DNA from: Scatosoma sp045652785
GTDB lineage: Bacteria; Bacillota; Clostridia; Christensenellales; Borkfalkiaceae
DNA: 8,858 nucleotides
Assembly: GCA_045652785.1 (NCBI GenBank)
Contig: JAZOLF010000125.1
Span: 1 to 8,858 of the forward strand
Reading direction: 5' to 3'
Of the stretch, positions 5,283 to 8,858 are shown piece after piece. Numbering within the stretch: position 1 is the first letter of the stretch; every line of letters begins with the position of its first letter. The translations under genes and the position numbers were made by a program. The notes under the pieces were generated by a model that made no database searches, was not told the origin of the DNA, and saw only the letters and a program-made list of their open reading frames with translations.

Positions 5283-7691
5283 TCACTCGGACAAATCGTA
5301 TTCTGTAAAGAGAACTTCTTTGATTTTTCCATTTTGAATACGCAAGGTTTTCGCCTCGTATGGCGTAAAATCAACGGTGTAAACACCTAATTTCTTACAA
5401 TCGATTTCACACGAAACTGCTTTGCCTGCACATTCATAAGCGCGAAGCACGTAGCCTTCACCGTCTTCTGCCTTTTTGAACGCCGAAAGCACGATATTTT
5501 CTTGACTTATCGCAATACCTTGATAGGATATGGGCAGACAGCCGTTATGATGATTTTCCATAATCGCGGTCAAGGGCGTGTTCAACTGCAAGGCTCTTTT
5601 CGTTATACGCGCGACGTCCTGCGTCGTTGCGGGCATCAACGCATACGAAAATTCGCAAATACCTTGATCGGTATAATTAGATTCCGTACTGCGTTTCAAA
5701 CCGTGATCGCAATAAATAGGACTTCTAATCCCAGTCAAAGCAAGCTCGTTGCCGTTGGCCGAATAGCTTTATTTGCTATCGTTCAATACAGCAAGTCCAA
5801 CATCCGCACATCCCAGCATTGCCCATGTAAGCGCAGGTTCTTCCTCGCCATTGCAAGGTCTTTCCAATGCGCCAAAAGGAATTTCATAAAGACTTGTCGG
5901 CGTGTTCGTTTTCACGGGAAATGCAAACTTTAACATTTTGTGTTTCTCATTCCAATTCAACTTGACCTTCACCCGCACAAAATCTTCCCCTGCGTGCAAA
6001 GTATAATACTGCGTTAATTCCGATTTCCCATAGGAAGAACAAACCTTCACCGTTTCCTTAATGGCGTTCGATTCTAACTTTTCTACCTGCAAACATTCAA
6101 ACGCGTCGATTTCCTTATCAAAATGATTTTTACCGTGGCTCCACGTATCGTGTTCACTCTCATCAATAATAACGGTGCGCGAGGCCGTGGCAAGCACTTC
6201 TTGGTTGGTGCGCTTATCGAAGATAGAGCTTACGTTCCCCTTTTCGTCAAATAAAACCTTGAGAATATCATTTTCCAAAACAATATCCGCGCAAAGCTTT
6301 TCACGGTGCGCATAATCCCCTTGCGAACGGAACACCTTATTGAATTCGTCGGATGGTTCATAGTAATATACCGCATAGCCAAGCGCCGGAACTTTGGCAC
6401 GGAAAATTGCGTTATCGCGCTCAAATACGGTTAATGCCTCCGAAACAACGTTCTCAAAAGGCAAAGCATTCCCATTTAAATCCTTAATAGCCGTAACGTG
6501 ATTATTTACCATAATCGTTTCTTCCACTTCAAAGGCATGCGGATTAAATACGATAATAGGCAACCCATAGGATTTATTGCTGGTATCAATTTTCCACGAC
6601 AATGTTTGCAACGCGCTGTTCTTTTGTTTTTCCGCAATGGAAATCGCTTCGTAGCCCATATACAAGCTATCATCGTACGCGCTTTTAACACAACATCCAC
6701 CCATAATATCGTGGAAAGCAAGGAAGTTTAAATTCTCCCAACCAGTCTTCATTTTTTCTGTGTCGTATTTTTTGCCTACCAAAAGCTCCGCAAGGACGGA
6801 ATATCTTTCCGCCGCTGTCAGCTTGGTATCTCCCTTTCTAAGCAAGGTCTTTACTTCCGACACCGCCGAATAACACCCACTTGCGTGATGCTGCAATTCA
6901 TCCTTGACGACCAGCAATTCATTCTCCGATTCGTATTTTTGGAAAAATTCGACGGGGTCAGCCATACTCAACTCGTACCTGCCATCGTCCTTTTTATTAT
7001 ATTCTTCAATCAAGCGGATATTTTTTATCGTCGGCCCACCGCCATGATTTCCTACGCCATAATAGCCCATGAACTCAGTTCCATGATAAAATTCAGAACA
7101 GTTATCCAAATAAGTTTCCAGCTCTTCAAGGGTATTAAATCTCTTGCAATACGCCTCGTAAATACGGAACGCCGTCACACGAGAGCCATCAGGCGCTTCC
7201 CAAGTAAAGACATTTTCTTTCATGGATTTTTCGTACTCCATCGGGCGCATGTACACGTAATATTTCATCCCGCTTTTTCGCAAAATTTGCGGCATCATTG
7301 CGTTGTGCCCAAAGCTGTCAACATTGTAACCCACCAAAGCCGTTTTCCCAAACGTTTCCTGGAAATATCTTTGGGAATACAAGCTCATTCTTGCAAAATG
7401 CTCACCGCTGGGCAAATTGCAGTCTGGCTGCACATTCCAACCGCCAACGATGATAAAGCGACCTTCTTGGACACGCACTTTAAGTTCTTCAAACATATCG
7501 GGATCAAAATCTTGAACCCATTGATACACCGAGGCTGAAGAGCAAACGAATTTAAAATCAGGAAACTCTTTCATACGATCAAGTGCAGAACGAATGGTTG
7601 CTTTTGTTTCACAGCTCCCTTCCTGCCACGACCAAACCCATGCTGGATCCAAGTGAGCATTACCTATCATAAAAGCTTTTTTCTTATCCAT
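5283..7691 (-). pseudogene. Alpha-mannosidase, glycoside hydrolase family 38, broken by one in-frame TAA
   Basis: Encodes a Zn-dependent retaining alpha-mannosidase that would release mannose from imported oligosaccharides; no signal peptide. Zinc and active-site motifs are intact: HLDPAW (13-18), NVDSFGHN (123-130, with Asp125 matching the nucleophile), HHASGCYS (268-275) and AFHDIMGG (325-332). A helical middle domain and long beta-sandwich follow. The frame reads LNDSK then TAA (5771-5769), then SYSANGN and continues for 160 more codons to TGA at 5283, through family-like sequence (GIRSPIY, YTDQG, FSYALMPA). Family members have a tyrosine at the stop (LNDSKY-Y pattern), so one change from TAT or TAC explains it. 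The start is ATG 7691, with AAGGTG six nt before it. The 151-codon tail has only a TTG start and no ribosome site, so it is unlikely to be made alone. The result may be a 640-residue truncated enzyme, a dead gene, or a sequencing error. Confidence 0.9.
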
Positions 7692-7726
7692 AGTCATCAC
7701 CTTAAAGCCCAATTTTTATTGAATAC

Positions 7727-7755
7727 AGTATATCATTTATTATCGTTATTGTCAA
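7727..7755 (-). promoter_or_regulatory. Strong sigma-A promoter for the GH38 mannosidase
   Basis: Perfect TTGACA (7755-7750), a 17-nt spacer and TATACT (7732-7727) lie on the minus strand. The start point is near 7720, giving a leader of about 29 nt that contains the AAGGTG ribosome site. Confidence 0.88.
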
Positions 7756-7759
7756 TAAC
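7745..7759. promoter_or_regulatory. Perfect 15-bp palindrome over the mannosidase -35 box (candidate operator)
   Basis: GTTATTG-T-CAATAAC is a perfect 7+1+7 palindrome that encloses the whole -35 hexamer. A repressor bound there would exclude RNA polymerase, the arrangement expected for a sugar-responsive glycosidase gene. No regulator gene is in the window, so the protein cannot be named. Confidence 0.55.
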
Positions 7760-7840
7760 AAAAGAAATTTTTTAAGCAAAATTCTCTTATTTCTTTCTGC
7801 TTATTTCCGCTCCATTCCCACCACATACGCGCAATCACCC

Positions 7841-7880
7841 AAAAAGGAAAACCGCCCACAATGGACGGTTTTCTCTTTTT
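7841..7880 (-). terminator. Rho-independent terminator beside the tRNA relic
   Basis: The stem GAAAACCGCCC / GGACGGTTTTC (7847-7857 and 7863-7873) surrounds a 5-nt loop. Its single imperfect position is G-U on the minus strand and C-A on the plus strand, and T-rich tracts flank both sides. It probably served the leftward transcript of the former tRNA gene whose 3' end adjoins it. Confidence 0.75.
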
Positions 7881-7903
7881 TGTTGACTCTATCGGGACTC
7901 GAA
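7881..7903 (-). pseudogene. Relic of a tRNA 3' end (T arm to tail), possible attachment-site remnant
   Basis: Aligned without gaps to the 3' end of the tRNA-Glu gene (4761-4783), this stretch matches at 18 of 23 positions, including CGGGACTCGAA in full. On the minus strand it reads as the T loop TTCGAGTC, T-stem CCCG and an acceptor-like tail ending ACA. The 5' T-stem half and the rest of a tRNA are absent: upstream is unrelated sequence. A terminator follows immediately, as after a real tRNA. A decayed tRNA or the scar of an integrated element are both possible. Confidence 0.45.
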
Positions 7904-7921
7904 GCTACCACAACAACGCTC

Positions 7922-7947
7922 AATCCCTTTATTTATAAGGGATTTTT
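7922..7947 (+). terminator. AT-rich hairpin with a short T tract
   Basis: AATCCCTT / AAGGGATT (7922-7929 and 7937-7944) with a 7-nt loop is followed by TTT on the plus strand. It could be a weak plus-strand terminator. Stems of this kind next to a tRNA fragment are also seen in phage attachment arms. No plus-strand gene lies upstream. Confidence 0.35.
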
Positions 7948-8012
7948 AATAATTAGCCCAACACTTCCCCAAAACAAAAAAACGCAAAAAGTCTTGTTCT
8001 TCATTGGAAAAC

Positions 8013-8046
8013 GCCCCCGTCGGAACATAGTTCCTTGTACGGGGGC
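8013..8046. repeat. Inverted repeat 1 of a three-member cluster
   Basis: GCCCCCGT / ACGGGGGC (8013-8020 and 8039-8046) encloses a second small stem GGAAC / GTTCC (8022-8026 and 8030-8034). On the plus strand it is followed by TTGCTCTTTTT and on the minus strand by GTTTTCC, so it may terminate transcription in either direction. Confidence 0.6.
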
Positions 8047-8057
8047 TTGCTCTTTTT

Positions 8058-8077
8058 CAAGCCCATAGAAGGGCTTG
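8058..8077. repeat. Inverted repeat 2 of the cluster, can pair in two ways
   Basis: CAAGCCC (8058-8064) pairs with GGGCTTG (8071-8077) over a 6-nt loop. An identical GGGCTTG lies at 8043-8049, inside the 3' arm of inverted repeat 1, so the same CAAGCCC could instead pair upstream and disrupt that stem. Confidence 0.6.
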
Positions 8078-8080
8078 CAC

Positions 8081-8134
8081 GCAAGGGGAAAACAATTCAC
8101 CCAAGCGCCCTGCTTACTCTTGTTTTCCCCTTGC
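8081..8134. repeat. Inverted repeat 3 of the cluster, perfect 15-bp arms
   Basis: GCAAGGGGAAAACAA (8081-8095) and its exact reverse complement (8120-8134) flank 24 nt that contain an inner AAGC/GCTT stem. There is no adjoining T tract on either strand, so it is not a standard terminator; it could be a repetitive palindrome, a mobile-element relic or a processed RNA structure. Confidence 0.7.
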
Positions 8135-8176
8135 TACCCTTTTCGTTTCACTAATAAGGGAAATATGATGGTCGGC

Positions 8177-8449
8177 TCAAGTATCGAGATAGTCCCAAAA
8201 TAAGTCAAATCCTTCTTGAGCTGGTCGTTCTCTTTTTACTTTTCTTTTCATCTTTGCATTTTTCTCAATCAAAGAATCTATCTTTTTCTGTTCAAAACGA
8301 TGCAGATAAGTCGGATTCTCTTCGGTATTATAACCAATCGTATAATCATATCCACGATACGAAAATAATCCGAATAAATTACCTTTTTCATCTCTTTTCA
8401 TTAAAAGTCTTTTCGCATTATACTTTTTTTCATAAAAACCCCTTGACAT
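8177..8449 (-). CDS. Small charged protein of unknown function, start uncertain
   Basis: A frame of 90 codons that I do not recognise. It is rich in Lys, Glu, Arg and Tyr, lacks membrane segments, and has a helical, strongly basic stretch (KIDSLIEKNAKMKRKVKRER, about 56-75) and an acidic aromatic end (FDLFWDYLDT). ATG 8449 has no ribosome site and lies within the opposite-strand -35 box. A good AAGGGG site instead precedes ATG 8433, but that ATG is in another frame: it reads MKKSIMRKDF and ends in TAA overlapping an in-frame ATG at 8401 (TAATG). With one more A in the seven-A run (8424-8430), ATG 8433 would read straight into this frame as MKKKYNAKRLLMKRD. So the real start may be 8433 by slippage or after a one-base loss, 8401 by coupling, or 8449. 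No promoter is clear. Confidence 0.5.
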   Translation of the reverse strand: MSRGFYEKKYNAKRLLMKRDEKGNLFGLFSYRGYDYTIGYNTEENPTYLHRFEQKKIDSLIEKNAKMKRKVKRERPAQEGFDLFWDYLDT

Positions 8450-8471
8450 TTTTAAAAATACAACATATAAT
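8443..8471 (+). promoter_or_regulatory. Perfect-consensus sigma-A promoter on the plus strand
   Basis: TTGACA (8443-8448), exactly 17 nt, and TATAAT (8466-8471): both hexamers and the spacing are ideal. It points right, away from the leftward small-protein gene whose frame it overlaps. The start point is predicted at about 8478. Confidence 0.8.
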
Positions 8472-8477
8472 AATGTT

Positions 8478-8523
8478 AGTCCACTGGGACATTTGCTCGA
8501 CCATCATAGGTCGGGCTTTTTTT
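8478..8523 (+). ncRNA. Candidate 46-nt small RNA between a consensus promoter and a terminator
   Basis: The predicted transcript starts at about 8478, forms a small hairpin GTCC-ACTG-GGAC (8479-8490), has the linker ATTT, and ends with the terminator hairpin and U tract. No ORF with a ribosome site fits inside it: an ATG at 8473 lies upstream of the predicted start. It could be a genuine short regulatory RNA, a leader that is usually attenuated, or a leftover promoter and terminator from a lost gene. I do not recognise it as a known RNA family. Confidence 0.45.
8495..8523 (+). terminator. Strong rho-independent terminator on the plus strand
   Basis: An 8-bp stem GCTCGACC / GGTCGGGC with one U-G pair surrounds the loop ATCATA and is followed by seven T (8517-8523). 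On the minus strand there is no U tract after the hairpin, so it acts on rightward transcripts. Confidence 0.82.
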
Positions 8524-8606
8524 ATTTCTTTTGATATTTTTGAATATAATGATGATGCCTACGTTTCAAAGTATGCAATCCCACATTTTCGCCATTTCCA
8601 TGATCG

Positions 8607-8753
8607 ATGCAATTTCCCCTTAAAGGTGGGAACTTGATCAATGCCGATCTCGGCAATCGATACTCGATGCGCAAAAATATCCGCAAAACAATCGGTTGCA
8701 AACGCGTCGTCATACGTAAAGAAGGTAAAAAGCTGGATATGTGGGACGTTTAG
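8607..8753 (+). CDS. Short basic plus-strand ORF, possible 3' remnant of a lost gene
   Basis: Forty-eight codons from ATG 8607 to TAG, reading MQFPLKGGNLINADLGNRYS and then a Lys/Arg-rich tail ending KKLDMWDV. Its third codon positions are rich in C, unlike random AT-rich sequence here, and the peptide has a coherent basic composition, so it may be the C-terminal end of a real protein. There is no ribosome site, a TGA lies two codons before the ATG, and the terminator at 8495-8523 sits between it and the consensus promoter. A 78-codon minus-strand frame (8559-8795) also covers the region. Family unknown; low confidence. Confidence 0.28.
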   Translation: MQFPLKGGNLINADLGNRYSMRKNIRKTIGCKRVVIRKEGKKLDMWDV

Positions 8754-8780
8754 AAAATAATTCCCAAAAACTGCCCCACA

Positions 8781-8797
8781 CTTTGAAAATTTCAAAG
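8781..8797. repeat. Perfect 17-bp palindrome
   Basis: CTTTGAAA-A-TTTCAAAG is a perfect 8+1+8 palindrome 27 nt beyond the short ORF. The one-base centre leaves no room for a full RNA loop, so a protein-binding site is as likely as a hairpin. No promoter is evident around it. Confidence 0.45.
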
Positions 8798-8808
8798 GAA
8801 TTTTGCAT

Positions 8809-8849
8809 AAAAAAAGACCGATTTCAGGCGAAATTTCGCTTGAAATCGG
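8809..8849 (-). terminator. Long hairpin with U tract at the right edge, probable end of a leftward unit
   Basis: CCGATTTCA / TGAAATCGG (8818-8826 and 8841-8849) plus inner GCGA/TCGC pairs make a stem of up to 14 bp with an AATT loop. On the minus strand it is followed by TCTTTTTTT (8817-8809), a good terminator tail for a gene lying beyond the right edge. The single imperfect pair is G-U on the plus strand and A-C on the minus strand, so the fold itself is slightly better rightward, where there is no T tract. Confidence 0.65.
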
Positions 8850-8858
8850 CTAAAAATG

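Larger units (their letters stand above)
8164..8508. repeat. 11-bp inverted repeats flanking the small charged-protein gene
   Basis: TATGATGGTCG (8164-8174) is repeated exactly in inverse at 8498-8508. The left arm starts just after the stop codon of the 8177-8449 gene; the right arm is part of the terminator hairpin at 8495-8516. Flanking bases show only patchy similarity, so a terminal repeat of a small mobile unit is possible but unproven. Confidence 0.45.

Noticed and set aside
5283..5738. Separate 151-residue gene after the broken mannosidase
   Set aside because: It is in the same frame as the mannosidase, continues its family sequence, and has only a TTG start without a ribosome site; treated as the tail of one interrupted gene.
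6885..7538. 217-codon plus-strand frame opposite the mannosidase
   Set aside because: Shadow of the conserved GH38 catalytic domain with no ribosome site.
8013..8134. CRISPR-like repeat array
   Set aside because: The arms are inverted and different from each other, with no regular direct repeats or spacers.
8254..8637. 127-codon plus-strand frame crossing the consensus promoter and terminator
   Set aside because: It runs through the promoter, the hairpin and the opposite gene, has no ribosome site and shows no family resemblance.
8559..8795. 78-codon minus-strand frame near the right edge
   Set aside because: No ribosome site or promoter, spans the 17-bp palindrome, and competes with a plus-strand frame having better codon pattern; neither is convincing enough to call as a gene on this strand.

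Overview
The window looks like a chromosomal segment of a low-to-moderate GC Bacillota, most likely a gut Clostridia relative. The grounds are sigma-A-type TTGACA/TATAAT promoters, short hairpin-plus-U-tract terminators, purine-rich ribosome binding sites, a tRNA-Glu with an encoded CCA, a clostridial-type RHS fragment and a DUF6512 membrane protein. The species cannot be named from the sequence. Every well-supported gene lies on the minus strand, so transcription runs right to left.

Layout, left to right. At 1-2718 is a two-gene unit: an intracellular family GH78 alpha-L-rhamnosidase followed 15 nt later by a Gfo/Idh/MocA oxidoreductase cut by the window edge. A strong promoter sits only about 12 nt upstream of the rhamnosidase start. 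At 2732-2904 are two minus-strand terminators with a possible short transcript between them. At 2919-4521 is a small cluster: DUF6512 membrane protein, a decayed fragment of an RHS-repeat protein, and a lipoprotein of unknown function in the place where an RHS toxin's immunity gene would be. At 4725-4905 is a complete tRNA-Glu unit (promoter, leader palindrome, tRNA, terminator). The stretch 5128-5282 has no gene but holds sequence resembling insertion-sequence ends. At 5283-7755 is a family GH38 alpha-mannosidase interrupted by one in-frame TAA, behind an excellent promoter whose -35 box lies inside a perfect 15-bp palindrome.

The right end, 7841-8858, is accessory-looking: a terminator next to a 23-nt relic of a tRNA 3' end, three closely packed inverted repeats, a small charged protein of unknown function with an awkward start, a divergent plus-strand unit with a perfect consensus promoter and a terminator only about 50 nt apart (candidate 46-nt RNA), a short basic plus-strand ORF, and two further palindromes.

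How the parts fit. Rhamnosidase and mannosidase, both without signal peptides, point to intracellular trimming of imported plant- or host-derived oligosaccharides. The oxidoreductase would act on a released or modified sugar. The RHS fragment, broken mannosidase, tRNA relic and IS-like ends suggest a locus with repeated insertion and decay. The most unusual items are the 46-nt RNA candidate, the overlapping inverted repeats at 8013-8134, and the RHS remnant with its lipoprotein partner. No complete new system can be demonstrated from the sequence alone.
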